Below, piece after piece: positions 1-13,962 of a DNA stretch of 64,000 bases; the stretch's first letter is position 1, and every line of letters begins with the position of its first letter. The notes beneath the pieces are model-generated. The model was not told the DNA's origin, did no database searches, and saw nothing but the letters and a program-made list of their open reading frames with translations. Position numbers and translations under genes: made by a program. Origin of the DNA: Aradus depressus (Eukaryota; Arthropoda; Insecta; Hemiptera; Aradidae); contig OY759222.1 in assembly GCA_963662175.1 (NCBI GenBank), forward strand, positions 1,408,713 to 1,472,712. The letters are read 5' to 3'.

Positions 1-237
1 TATGTCAGGTAACCTTACCCCGTTGTCAGGTAACTTTTTCACTATGATATCGTTGCTCGTTCTACCATCCTACCTCTTCAATTCATACTACATTCACTCT
101 TCCTCAATTAATTTTTTTTAACCCGCGACGCAAAAGGAGGGGTATGTGTGTCTGTCTGTCAGTGGCATCGTAACTCCAAGACGGCTGAACCGATTTCAAG
201 GCGGTTTTTTCGTTTCAAAAGCTGGTATTTGCGAAAT

Positions 238-860
238 GGTTTAATAATATTAATACATTTATTTCCGTTAAACCAATACATGGTAATAGGACACTTCAAA
301 AGAATTTATACATTAAGATAGCTTATAAATTAGATTTATAACTACTTGAGTCTAACACATCTATGATTAGTAGTAATAACAAAACTATTAAAAAAAGTAA
401 AATGAAATTAATAAAAACTGAACAAATAAATACTTAAAAATATATGAGTATATAAAAAAAATTAATACATGATACGTTGATAATAAGTAGACACATTTTT
501 CAATTTAATAAAAATTAAGATAACTATTTTTAAAAAAAACTCTTCGGAAGTGTCTTTATCCCAACGATGTTCTTACGTCCCATCATCAGGTCCCAATGTG
601 CGAGATACAGAAAAGAAAGAAAACAATGTAACTATAACAATATATGAAAAATAATATATACATAGATTAATCAATTATAAATGAATATATAAAAAAGTTT
701 AAATAAATAAAAGATTATAAATGAATAAATAAAACAATAACGCACATTGGACTGACCTTTAAGGGGTGGAGGAACTCTGCCCAAAAAGCTTTGTATCAAA
801 TAATGTTTTTGGATATGAAACACGATTCTTTATTGTGGTTCTTTTATTCTTTTTGAACAG
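238..860. repeat. REP-D copy 1
   Basis: Starts near TTTCCGTTAAACCAATACATGG and matches 4003-4700 in the same orientation at high identity (GTGTCTTTATCCCAACGATG, ACACGATTCTTTATTGTG). No long frame; likely the noncoding 3' end of a retroelement. 1232-1290 carries a short diverged third match. 1-237 shows nothing I recognise. Confidence 0.8.
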
Positions 861-1317
861 TGATGGTTCTTAGCTATGTTTGGTGGAAATCGGGTATGCC
901 ATCTCAAGATATTCAGGTTTCACGAGAGCCTGTGTAGGGATCTCGGTCTCTATTACAGCTAGAGACTTGGAGTTTGAGCTCAAATGTTTATAAGGCCAAG
1001 GCCCCCAAAAAGCCCTCCCCACCAAGGTTTCAGTAAAAAAAATTAATGCACAAAAAAAAATAGTAAATTGAATTTTATTCAAAATATCAAAGACCGGGCA
1101 TTTTTTTTATTATTTAAATAAATAAAATCAGGATTCTCGCAGGGGGTGTGTCATCGTCCCGCCCCCGAATTTTATTGTGCCCGATTTTTTTTTAATTTAA
1201 CTTTTTTTTATGTGTATAATAACAATATTTTTTTTGTTAACCCAAAACATGGTAATAGGATAGTTCATAAAACTTTATACATTAAGATGTGACCATTATT
1301 AATAATAATTGTAAAAA
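861..1317. other. Intergenic/intronic stretch, no gene recognised
   Basis: Short minus-strand frame at 870-1082 has no recognisable motif. AT-rich with a fragment related to REP-D at its end. Confidence 0.4.
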
Positions 1318-1690
1318 CAGTCATCGGTGAATCACCGGCTATGTACTTCCCCACAACGAATTAATCAATTAAGATTTCGCCCCCATCCAAAACCAGTCGT
1401 CCATTTGCACTAATATTCAATAGTTGACTTACATAGGGACTCCAAATTCCTCATAGTAAATTTTGTATCGATAAATTCATTAGGTTTGCAATTATTAGGG
1501 TTTTTAAAATGAGCCCCCGCCCTTGAATCCCTCTTCCCTTTGGCTGATAATCGTTGGGGGATTCTGGATACACATATAAAATTTCGTGTCAAAACATTCA
1601 TTGTCAAATTGAGTTATTGTTTTCACAGACAGAAATATTTTTTTTTCATATTTGAAATCTGGAATTTGGAAATTTTAAAATTCCGTCTTT
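1318..1690 (+). repeat. REP-C fragment
   Basis: Begins TCATCGGTGAATCACCGGCTATGTACTTCCCC and runs through the family's 'AAATTTCGTGTCAAAACATTCATT' and 'CACAGACAGA' blocks. Orientation is defined as + when it starts at the CACCGGCTATGTACTTCCC end. 1691-2609 beyond it is AT-rich without recognised features. Confidence 0.75.
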
Positions 1691-2609
1691 TATCCCATTT
1701 TTTATTCCGTCTCATATTTTTAAATAACTTCCCGTGTGCTTGGAACAGCTGGGGAAGTGATTCAAACTAAATGTTGTCTCTAATTGAAAATCTGAATAAT
1801 AAAATAAAAATTGAAATAATAACAGTGATGGCTAAAATACAAATATATATGCAAGTATGAAGTACACATTTTTGAGAAAATAAATAAGTTTACAGAGAGA
1901 CTGTAGGATCATAATATTGTCGATTAAAGGAGTGAATATTTGAGAATTTAATAAGTATTGCTATTTGTCTTTTATTCAGATTTTCATTTAGAGAACTTTT
2001 TTTAAAAATGATTTCCATTTTCGAAAAATTTTACTGTACAGGACAATGGGACCGGGGAAGCCCCGGGGGGCTGGAGAAGGGTCAGGTCGGTTTGTGAACT
2101 TGTAGAACTTCAGTTTAGTATTTGCTAAGTCGTGGCTGAACACGGTAGCAATACCGAAAGTACTCCCACATATTTTGTATTTTGAAAAACATTGCCTATA
2201 TTTTTTTATTATCAGTTTTTTTCTTTATTTTTATTAAGTGTTTTATAATGTCTCTTTAAGTTTGCTTAAATGTATGTCGTAAGCTGAAACGGGTACATTG
2301 TATATTGTAATATAATACATACGTGGGCTTACGCAAGAACCCACAAGTCGTTCATAGTTTTGAGAAAAGTGAATTTTTAATTTAATTTTTTTTTCACAAA
2401 TCTAATTTTTGAGTTGACATAAAGTACATGTACTTAAAATACTAATTACTAGTTTGAGTCTAATAAAAACATTTTACTTCGACTAATATTATTATACAAA
2501 TGTTAAGCAAGTTATTTGTTTTTATTAGTTTTTCGAACTAGAAAAATATAATTATTGTCACAGTTCGTAAAAATATGTTCGTACATTTAAGTATATGACA
2601 CTGTTTCAG

Positions 2610-2670
2610 ATGGTGCATTTGGACGATGTATTAACAACAACGATGCGACTACTCCGGAAGATCTGTACAG
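2610..2670 (+). CDS. IA-2: IA-2 exon a: RESP18-homology region, first part
   Basis: Acceptor tgtttcag at 2609 and donor gtgagt at 2671. Reads [21 protein letters not shown], entered in phase 1 and left in phase 2. The GxFGxC motif matches the Cys-containing start of the RESP18-homology domain of IA-2, which is needed for sorting to secretory granules. It is the first exon visible; the preceding exon is not in the window. Confidence 0.88.
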
Positions 2671-5600
2671 GTGAGTAACGAACTTCCTTATATGAGTAGA
2701 TTATTTAGGAGGAGCCTCTTGTCGCAAAAAGCAAACTTCTGGAAAAAAAAAAATAAAAAAAATAATTTTCCCTCATTGAATTTTGTTTTGCATCAACTTT
2801 TTGACAATGTTTAGGACTCTCGAACTGAAAATAATTAATTATTGTTATAATTTAATTTATTATTTTGTATTTTGAAAAAAAAAATTCAAAGTGACTGACA
2901 AAAGGCCTTTCATAAACAAAAGGGTTTTTAGCTTGGAAAAATAGTTTTTATTGATAAATTAACATTGGTTTGTTGATTATTTGTATTATTTTATTGATAA
3001 CTTTTTTTACACAAAAGTGAAAGTTAAGAACTTATAGTAAACTGTTGAACTTGGTAACTGTTACTGTTACTGTTACTGTCATTGTTTTCTACTGTAGGCC
3101 ATTCAATGAGTTCATTCTAGAACCACACGTGTTATTCAGGGACGTACTGAACAAGTTTCTTCAAATCATTTATTTTTTCTTGAGATTTTCATATTAAATT
3201 AGTTAGTTATTATGACTCATGCCCGGGCTTTAACTACGAGGTCCATACTATATATATATATATGGACTTCCTCCTTCCCCGACGATAAGCGGGCCGGGTG
3301 ATTTACCGGAGCACCCGAAAAAAAAAAAAAAAAAAAAAAACTACGAGGTCACATGGCCTACTACCAGAGCGTTCTTTCGTCACTCTGGTGGACATGAGCC
3401 CGACTTCACTGTAGGAGTCCTAAATTTTTATTCACCTACGGCAGGGGTCTTTAACGATTACCTGACGTCGTACAGGCTCGGGACCATCGCTTCACGTCCC
3501 ATCCGAAGCACGGCGTGCTTAAGTTTATTTTACCTCTCAAATAAAATAAACTAAGGGCCTCGGTCGGGTTTTTCATATTAAGTTTTTGTTAAATACTTGA
3601 TATTTACAGTTTAAGTACAAAGTGGTTTGACTTAATGTTTATTACTTTGGTTTTATTTAAAGTCATCATAATATGTATGTGTATATTTGTATACATATAT
3701 ATATTTTTTGCTTTGAATTTCTCTTGGCTGTATGTATACAAGTTAATGTGCGCATTTATTGTAATATTTAGAAATTTAATAAGCTGTAATATTCTTACTT
3801 TATTATTATATCGGATGTATATTGAAATTGTACCCAAACTCTCTACAATAAGCCGTAAATAGGCTTCAATTTAGTAATAAATAAATAAAATTTATTTACT
3901 CTTTACGAATCGGCACTTTTGTTTCATAACATTTTTTTGTTGGTAGAGAAATGCAGGTTTTGTACCTGAAAGTATTATTTCCGTTACTTACAATAGTAAT
4001 AATAATAAATTTATTTCCGTTAAACCAATACATGGTAATAGGATACGTCAAAAGAATTTATACATTAGGATAGCTTATAAATTAGATTTATAACTATTTG
4101 AGTCTAACACATCTATGATTAGTAGTAATAACAAAACTATTAGAAAATGTAAAATTAATTAATAATCAATAACATTTATTTCAATGTAATTTAACGAATA
4201 AATTAAACAAATAAATAATACATGTGGGGGGCGCCACAAAATTAATAAACACTTAACAAATAAATACTTAAAAATACATGAGTATATAAAAAAATTAATA
4301 CAAGATACGTTTATAATAAGTAGACACTTTTTTCAATTTAATAAAAATTAAGATAACTATTTTTCAAAAAAAACTCTTCGGAAGTGTCTTTATCCCAACG
4401 ATGTTCTTACGTCCCATCATCAGGTCCCAATGTGCGAGATATAGAAAAGAAAGAAAGCAATGTAACTATAACAATATATGAAAAATAATATATATATAGA
4501 TTAATCAATTATAAATGAATATAGAAAAAGGTCTAAATAAATAAAAAATTATGAATAAATAAAACAATAACGTACATTGGACTTTAAGGTGTGGAGGAAC
4601 TCTGCCCAAAAAATTAAAATGAAAGCTTTGTATCAAATAATGTTTTTGGATATGAAACACGATTCTTTATTGTGATTATATTATTCTTTTTGAACAGTGA
4701 GAATAAAATTCCGATTTCGTGTATAGGGGCTTCCTCATTTCTTTAACTGTGTCGTATCGGTCATGTTTCCTCAAGTTTCTTTACCAAAACACAATAAATC
4801 ACTTCAGCAGGTTAGATTTTACAACCTCAGCTGTTAACAATAGGCTAGCCCAGGAATGTTGCCAACCTCTCTTGTCAATGACATGCGGCCTTTCATAAGT
4901 AAACAGAGAATTCAGGTGGCAAAATTCTGTTAAAGATAGAACAACACATGTCCTTTCAAAAGCAAACGATGAATAAACATATGAACCATCGATTTTTGCG
5001 CAAAATTTAGGACTCTCAAAGTAGAGTCGGGCTCATGTCCACCAAAGTTACGAAAGAGCTGTCTGGTAGTAGGCGATATGACCTTGTAGTTAAAGCCCGG
5101 GCATGAGTCATAAAACCTAACCTAACCTTTCTCGTCTTTGGGAATTCGGCTGTGGATGAGCATGTGGGATATCTAAATCGTCATATAAAGTTTCATATAG
5201 ATCCATTCATTACGTCAGCAATTATAAGCGTTTTTGGGTTAATCCTCTTCTTAATTCCCCCTTCCCTTTGGTCGATTTGACTAAAAATCAATAGTTGTCA
5301 CGACGGAATTCTGGATCAACATATTAATGTTCGTGTTGAAACATTCAATATGCAGTTATCGGGTTTTTGTGCTATTCAATTTATTATTTTTTTTTTTACA
5401 TGAAACAATTGTTATCGCATTTTGAAATTTTGTCAGTTTTGAGAGAAAAGGAATGACTATAACACATGCTGAGTTAGAGCAATTTGGAGCTTTTCCAGCC
5501 TTTTCTTGCGTCTCTGTGAAATGTTGAAAGAATTTTGAAAAACTGTACTTTTTGTATTCTCACCGAGTACAATCTATCTGAGAGGTGAAGGTTCAGACGA

Positions 5601-7282
5601 GTTGATTTGACATCTGATGTTCTCTATTATTTCGCCGATAATTACGGTGGGTTTACACGTTAATAGTTTCACTATTCTCGATAATGAAGAGCTTTGTTAA
5701 ATCCGACTGATTGTGTTGCAGATATGGTTTGGACGCAGAACAGCTGTCAGTGCTGGAAGCCGAACTGGACCGTCTGCTGGAGACAGGCTATAGATGGAGT
5801 CATCGTCATACCCAGTGTGTCCTCCAGGCGCTGCTCTATGCCTTCCAGTCTGGGTAAGTCAGCTAACTGACATTCCTTGGCTCCTGCCCTCATTTGGCTG
5901 GAAATCAATAAGTATCGACATTGGAGCATTCTGGATACACGTATAAAATTTTGCGTCGATACGTTCAGCAAGTATCGATACGTTCAGCAAGTATCGAGTT
6001 CACAGACATTTTACTTCCCCAGCTCTACCAGTATACGGGAAGGTATATAATTGGTCATCATTCGATGCGGAGTCTTCAACGGAATTTCATATTTTCCGAC
6101 CTTCAGATTCCAAATATGAAAACATTTTTTGTTTGTCTGAAGTTATAGAATCGAACTTCACAACTCACTTTTAAAAAATAACTTTATTTTTACTACAGGA
6201 AGTAAGACACCTTACTCACTAACATACAACATCAAGATAGATAACAAAAGACAAGACTAGAGGGTGAAGCTATCTTATATAGCGAAGGAGTGTAGACTCA
6301 GCGCCTAGTCAGCAGTAGAGGCTGTAGTACTTATGTAACTTGAGAACACGATAACTCCCGATTGAATGAATGTATCGACACGAAATTATATATGTAAATT
6401 CAGAACCTTCTAACGATGACTCCAACTGTTTTTCAGCCTAATCGACCAAAGGGGAGGGGGATTAGGGAGGAGGCTGAACATAAAAACTCTAATAACGGCC
6501 GATAGAATGATTGTATCGACATAAAATTTCATATTTAAAGTCAAACCCCAATGAGGACCTAACCTGTCAAGTTTGAGTGATATCGGCTGAAGAGAAGGGG
6601 GGTTCAGGGGAGGGGGCTATGTAATTAAAAAACTCTAATAACTGCCCATGTAATGAATTTATCGACACAAAATTTAGTATGATGATTTAGGAGCCTCTAT
6701 GTAAGTCAACTGTAGTACATTAGCGCAAACGATCGACTGGTTTTGGAGGGGGGGGGGGGGGGGGGAGCGAAAAAATAATTATTTCTGGGGAAGTACATTG
6801 CCGATGATTCACCGACGACTTTTTTTTTCATGCTTGAAGTTAGGGGGTTGGAAGATGTGGAATTCAGATGAAATGTCAACATCGAAATTCAGACCGATTA
6901 CCTAACTTCCCCTATACTTGGTAGCTGAGGAACTTGAATGGCTATGTGTGTGTCTGTGAACCGAAACATCAATGTATTCACACGACATGTTATATTGTAT
7001 AACCACATACAGACGACACCTATTGATTTTCCGTAAAATCGGTCGAACGGAGGGGTACAACTCAAAAATCCTAATAATTTCAATGTAAGTCAACTATTGA
7101 TAATTAATCCAAAATGTCGATTGGTTTGGAGGGAGAGCGGAAACATAGTTAATTAATTCATGGTGGGGAAGTACATAGCCGGTGATTGACCAAGGCCCCT
7201 CTCGTTCAAACAGCCAGCAGGTGACGTAATTATCAATCCAGTCAACTGAGAGGTTCATCGATAAAAAGAGAACTTATCTTTA

Positions 7283-7313
<31 letters not shown>

Positions 7314-10300
7314 CCATCATCTTCCGTCTCCCGCCCTTCACAAGATAACATAAACAACAAAAGAGGGCGCCGGTAGCTCAGTGTAGGGATGAGCATCGAA
7401 AGAAAAACATCGATGTCTACCATCGAATAAACATCGGAACCCCACCATCGATGGTGGTAAAACATCGCCCTTAAAACATCGATGTTAATGAGTACTCATT
7501 ACACAAACAACACGGACAACAAGTAATTTTGTTTTTATTTATTAAAAGAGTATAATATTACAAAAATACGACAAGTATAATAATTAGTACCACTACCATA
7601 ATTTCTCCGGCACGGAATTTTAAAAAAGCAATTTTGAAGCCAAGTTTCCCTCTAAGCGATTTCTGGTTTTTGTAATAATCTGACCAGCTTTGGAAAGTAA
7701 TGGCTGAGAGGGAACGGATGTGCCAACTACGGCAAGGAACTCAACCACTACTTGTGACAGGTTCGGATAGGTTGCCTTCATATCTTTCCACAAGGAGAGG
7801 GGATCCTGTTGGATTTTTTCTGCTGGAGCATTTGGATTCAGGTGGCCCATCAAATTTGAAGTGTTACCACTTGATTTAATAATTATAATGCAGTGCCTGC
7901 AATTCGCACTCTTTCCATCAGTGAACTTGTCATAATGAAGCCACACTTCACTTTTCCTAGACTTAGGCATAACAAATGCAAAGTGAAAATATTAATTAAA
8001 AAAATTGAAATAATCTAAAAATAACACACGATTACACTTTAAAAACAACTTCGCTTGTTTATTTATAAATAGCACTCAAAGTCACAAATAAACGGTAGGT
8101 TATGTACAAAGATTGTATTTGTATTTGCAACGTCAAACATCGACAGCTGACCATCGATGGTCAAAAAACATCGACACTGTAACATCGATGGTAAAAACAT
8201 CAAACATGGTTGCCTACCATCGATGTTTTTCAAACATCGACCATCGATGCTCATCCTTAGCTCAGTGGTATGCGTGCTTGCCATCTGAGCTCAAGATCGT
8301 GGGTTCGAAACCCGACCGAGGCCCTTAGTTTCTTTTATCTGAGAAGTAAAATAAACTTAAGCACACCGTCCTTCGGGTGGGACGTTAAGCGATGGTCCCG
8401 AGCCTGTACGATGTCAGGTATTCGTTAAAGACCCCTGCCCTAGGTGAATAAAAATTAAGGGAAAATTTAGGACTCCCACAGTAGAGTCGGGCTCAGGTCC
8501 ACCAGAGTGACGAAAGAGCGCTCTGGTAGTAGGCGATATGACCTCGTAGTTTAAGCCCGGGCATGCATCATAAAACCTAAAGCTAAAAAAAAAAAATTCT
8601 TTTGAACTCTTGTTATATAAAATATATCTAAATATTTATGTTTACGTCCCTCGCTATAACAAGTTTAGGGTAAGTTATTTAATCGATCAGCAATTCGATG
8701 TGGAGTTTTAGCTGAAATTTCATGTTTCGCAAGTTCCTGAATCCATTAAAAAAAATTTGTATGTGTCTATGAACACGATAATTCCATATTTCTTGGTGGC
8801 GATAATTTCAGATAGAATGAATATATCGATAAGAAATTTTATATGTATATCCAGAATTATATTAGGACGATACCTAATGATTTTCAGCCAAATTGGCCAA
8901 AGGAAAGGGGGGGGGGGATTAGGGGGAACACAAAAACTTGTAATAAGTTCCGTTGTAATGAATGTATTGGTATACCATTTCATTTGTAAATTCACAATCC
9001 CACCTATTAATTTTCCGCGGAATCGGCCGAAGGGGAGGGGGACTCGACTCAACCGCCAATGTGATCAATGTATATATACAGAAAATAGAATTGATTAGTT
9101 GGTGATGGGGATGCACATCACCAGTGATTCAGCACCGACTTCTTTTTTTGTTCCCAAATCAAAAATGTAATTTAAAAAAATTGGAAAAATTCATTATAGT
9201 TTTGTTATTTATTCTCTTTTATTGTTACAGAAGAGATTTTGAGAATGTTCTTTGCGAACATCTGAAGGACAAAGATTTGGAAACTGTCCTCAGATCTGGA
9301 AATGAAGAGGTGAGTACTAGCTGTGGTAACGGGCGTTGTCCGGGAAAACCGCCATTTTACGTCCCATCTCGGACTTAAACAAATGAAAAACAACAAAGTG
9401 TATCTGGAAGTATAGGAGTGGTGGTCCACCTCAAAATGGATCAAGGATTGTGGTTTCCCGGACAACGCTTCTACAACTAACTTAATAATAATACTAAATG
9501 ATGACTGGAGTGCATGGAGTTATGTTTTCTCTATGTGACAACTCAACATTGATTTTTGTACTTTGTACATAAATTAACCGGTTAATATGAAGATGGCTGA
9601 TGTAGTGAGAGTTCTTATTTCACAGGTTGTCAAATAAAATATAGTCTAACCTCTCACAGATTTTTATTAGTGGTAGCTAGCCTGCTTTCGAGGTTTCCCT
9701 CATCATCAGGCAGTCTACAGAAGAAACCATCCTTAATATAATATAAAGGCAAAGATAAATAATAAAATAAAAAATTAAAAATTTTTTTGAATGAAACTAA
9801 ATAATTTTATAATAAAAATAAATAAATAAAACAATTTAAAATAACATGGATGGGGACAGACGAGTTATTCCTGTCCACTATTCTGAGTCACAACTGGGAG
9901 AACGGTGTACGTGAGACTGGACAAACCTCCCATCCCCTCTCTAGAGTTGAGGAGGGGGGACTCTCTCTTCCTCATTTCCAATTTAATTTCTATACTCTCC
10001 AATGTATCCGTCTTTCTACTTTTTTGGATATGATGCAGTAACGAGACTGAACCGGTTACTTTTCTTCGGCGTCATTTCAACTTCAAAGTCGAGGTTCTGT
10101 CGTTTAAATGTCAAAGAAAAATTTAGTATTTGGCCAAAGTTTCGGAAACTATTTATTTCCTTCTTCAGGGCCTTATAATGATTCGAGTGGATGTGTCTGG
10201 TGAAGGTCCACCAGACACCTTCACCTTGGCCAAGTACTCAATAGGACAGAACCTCGACTTGCCTCAACAATGTAAAGATACTGTCTCACTTGCACATCCC

Positions 10301-13300
10301 TTCGTCGGGCCACAATGAACGAGGAGGTTCATCGTCAAACGACAACACGCCACAACCAATAATGATCCCAGGGAAGCCTAAGGAACACAATAAATGACTC
10401 AGCAGAGACACGTTAATGACAGGGGTGTGCTCCATAGAATCACAGATATTGGTCTTACCTTTCCATTTATATGACGTAGGGAAAGTTAAGTAATCCGCCA
10501 GATTCGATTTCGAGTTTCCACCGGAATTTCATATTTTCCGACATCTTGAATCAAAAAATGAAAAAAGTCGTCGATGAATCACCGGCTATGTACTTCACCA
10601 ACAAGAATTAATCAATTACGTTTTCTCTCTCCCTCCAAAGCTAAACGACCTTTTGAGCTAAACCTCAAAATTTGACACACATACACTTCCGAATTCTCAT
10701 ATGAAATTTTTTGTCGATATTCATTACATCGGCAGTTATTGGGTTTTTGAGTTGAGCGCCCGCTCTGTCCATTCCGCTGACAGTGTCGTCTTTAGGGGGC
10801 GTTCGAGTATTACGTAACGCAATTTTTGAAGATTTTTGACCCTCCCTCCCCCCCATAACGTAACGTTTTTCTGTACCCCCTCTCCCCCCCTCCCTAAACG
10901 TTTCTTTATTTTTCCGTTAACTTTTCTTTATTTTTTAGTTTTTCTTTAGCCGTTTTCCAAAATTTCGTTGGCATTTTTTTCGCACAGTTGCGCTGCCAAG
11001 TCAGCATGAGAGCCTTTATAGGCCAAGAACAGCTGATAATGAAAATCTCCCTCTTTTGAGGACATTACAGTATGAACTCACTTTAACAACACTGAATACA
11101 GCAATGTGCTTCTGCGTAAACGTATACTGACAACGAAAACAAAATAAAAATGACTTACAATACAGTCGAGGGATTCCCCGTAAAACATAAACGAAGAGGG
11201 TTGCCAACTTGGGAGAACAAAATAAAAATGGCGTACAATACAATCGAGGGATTCTCCGTAAAACATAAACTTAGAGGGTTGCCAACTTGGGAGATTTTAA
11301 TTCCCTAGTTTCCCCCCTCCCACCCCTGTAACGCATCGTAACGTTTTACAAGACCCCTTCTGCCCCCCAAATTGCGTTGCGTAATACTTGAACGGCCCCG
11401 TGGTTTTGAATTCTCATATGAAATTTTGTGTCAATACATTGAACACAACGACTGTTATTAGAGTTTCTGATTGAAGGCTCTACCATAATCCCTTCCCTGG
11501 TGGAATAATAAAACAGAGAAAGGCCTTTTCGATTCGATAATAAATGAAGAGTAGAAAAGGTCGAATCTTATTTTATTCGAACTCAATTTCGAATCAGATT
11601 TCAAATTTTTTGCCTCGAAAATTTGAAGTTGTTTTTCATTTACTATTTTCATAAAATCCTTCTTTAAAAGTAGTAAATGTTCAAACATTGTTTTGTTAAA
11701 AATCTGAAATAAAGGAGCTCTGGACGCACTTGGATGCACTTGGATGCACTTGGCCAGAATCGGAAAGAATATTCCGAGTTCCCTGCATCTCTTTGTTGAT
11801 CATTCTTCTTTTAGATATGTTCTTTAAATAAACGAAACTATTGAACTAGGCCATGAGGGCACACATAGACCTTTGTGTGTAACTTTAGTTAGTTATTATG
11901 ACTCATGCCCGGGCTTTAACTATGAGGTCATCGCCTACTGCCAGAGCGCTCTTTCGTCACTCTGGTGGACATGAGTCCGACTCTTCTATGGGAGTCCTAA
12001 ATTTTGCCTACGCTAATAATCCCCGTATATCTATACAATATATGTTTATATATATAATCGATCTCGTTTTTGTGCAACACTCGATTTTTCGCTTTATATA
12101 TGTCGGGAGAAACTTCGGGAAATGGGTTTGCCATTCGCAAAAAACACGGTTCAACCCCAGGGTGAGTCTGTTCAAATAATTATTTAAATGATACTTAAAT
12201 ATATTTTACCATGCCCAGTAGGGAATCTGGCACTGATTTGTCTAAACATCGATAGGCGTTGTCGTTATGAGGTTCAAGTCTACATAAAATATATTTTACC
12301 ATGCCCAGTAGGGAATCTGGCACTGATTTGTCTAAACATCGATAGGCGTTGTCGTTATGAGGTTCAAGTCTACATAAAATATATTTTACCATGCCCAGTA
12401 GGGAATCTGGCACTGATTTGTCTAAACATCGATAGGCGTTGTCGTTATGAGGTTCAAGTCTACATAAAATATATTTTACCATGCCCAGTAGGGAATCTGG
12501 CACTCATTTGTCTAAACATCGATAGGCGTTGTCGTTATGAGGTTCAAGTCTACATAAAATATATTTTACCATGCCCAGTAGGGAATCTGGCACTGATTTG
12601 TCTAAACATCGATAGGCGTTGTCGTTATGAGGTTCAAGTCTACATAAAATTACCTGTCAATACATTTATTCTATCGGCAGTTATTAAAGATTGAGTCAAA
12701 CCTCCCCCCCTCTCATTGGTCGATTTGGCGGTGTGTCGTTAGTTTCGTGTCAATACATTCATTTTATATTTCTTATTATTTTTAATTATCGTGCTCACAG
12801 ACACACATACAGACATTTTTTTTTCTTATTTGGAATCTTCAGGTGGGAAAACATGAGATTCCGTTGACAACTCAGCATCGAAATTTTGACCGATTTCATA
12901 ACTTCCCCTATACTTCATATAACTGGGGATGTAATAAAAATAAAATAACCAATAAAAACAAAACAGATGATACATTTATTAAGAATAAGAACAAGAGGAG
13001 AAGATTGGTTTGGTTGCAATGAGTGTTCTCTACATCTTACAACGGGAGATGCAGCGTCTTCGGGGGCAGCAGCGAGGGCGGCAGCAGGGGCGACAGCAGG
13101 GGCGGCAGCACCTGGGGCGACAACACCTAGGGCGACAACATCCGTCCTCGAATGTGTACCTGCGCACAAGCAGACAACGTAACGTTACATTCCGTTCAAC
13201 TTCATTCGTTGATCAGTGGGTTGTTTCATGTATTCATTATGGATCTAGAATGGGCCGACAAGTTCCATTTTGTAACCTATATTGTAGTAATATTTTACTC

Positions 13301-13905
13301 ATGTCTTATCAATATGAACAAATTTATTGCACTCCAGAGAACGATATAGTTCAAAATAATCTAACGCAAAGCCGTTTCAAATCATTAGTTGATAACTACT
13401 TAGAAGAAAAGGCAGGGTGGGGGTACATGTGATTAAAGAGATGTTTTAATTTTTGATTTCTGTTTCGGTTTGATCTACTGAACCAATTTCAAATCTAAAA
13501 GGTGTCTGCAATTCAAGATTTTTTTTTTCACTTATCTACAAGCTCAGGTTTTGCAAAAATATAATAGATCACAATTTTGCATAACCAATAGATCAGAAAA
13601 CAAAAGCTGATCGACCCTTGATTTGGATCATTATAATGAGGCAAATGCAGTTTTCAGATTAACAGCCGCAAACAAGGTGGGAGGGGGGAGGGGGGGGGGG
13701 GGGGGAGTTTACCCCCGAAAGCGGTGCCATCTCTTATCTCAGAAACATACCAAGCTGCCTTCCCAATTAGCCTTAATGTAAACTTTCTAACTAAGATGTA
13801 AGTTTTCTTAAAGTGAACAAATAACGACCATCCTAAATACTAGGTACTTTCAGTTGCCATAGTAACAAGCATATAGAAGCTTTAATTTTATAGTAAGTTT
13901 ATATC

Positions 13906-13962
<57 letters not shown>

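Noticed and set aside
7273..7310. Poly-C/poly-G runs as regulatory G-quadruplexes
   Set aside because: Several such runs (6749, 13680, 27508, 29652, 35265) lie in plain intron or repeat sequence; simple-sequence slippage explains them.
12188..12694. 168-codon periodic plus-strand protein and minus-strand counterpart
   Set aside because: The 90-bp minisatellite reads open on both strands; derived from noncoding REP-C.
12967..13182. Plus-strand Ala/Gly-rich or Gln/Arg-rich protein
   Set aside because: Antisense shadow of the Cys/Arg exon. The minus-strand reading joins exon 1 in frame with good splice sites and a poly(A) signal; the plus strand does not.
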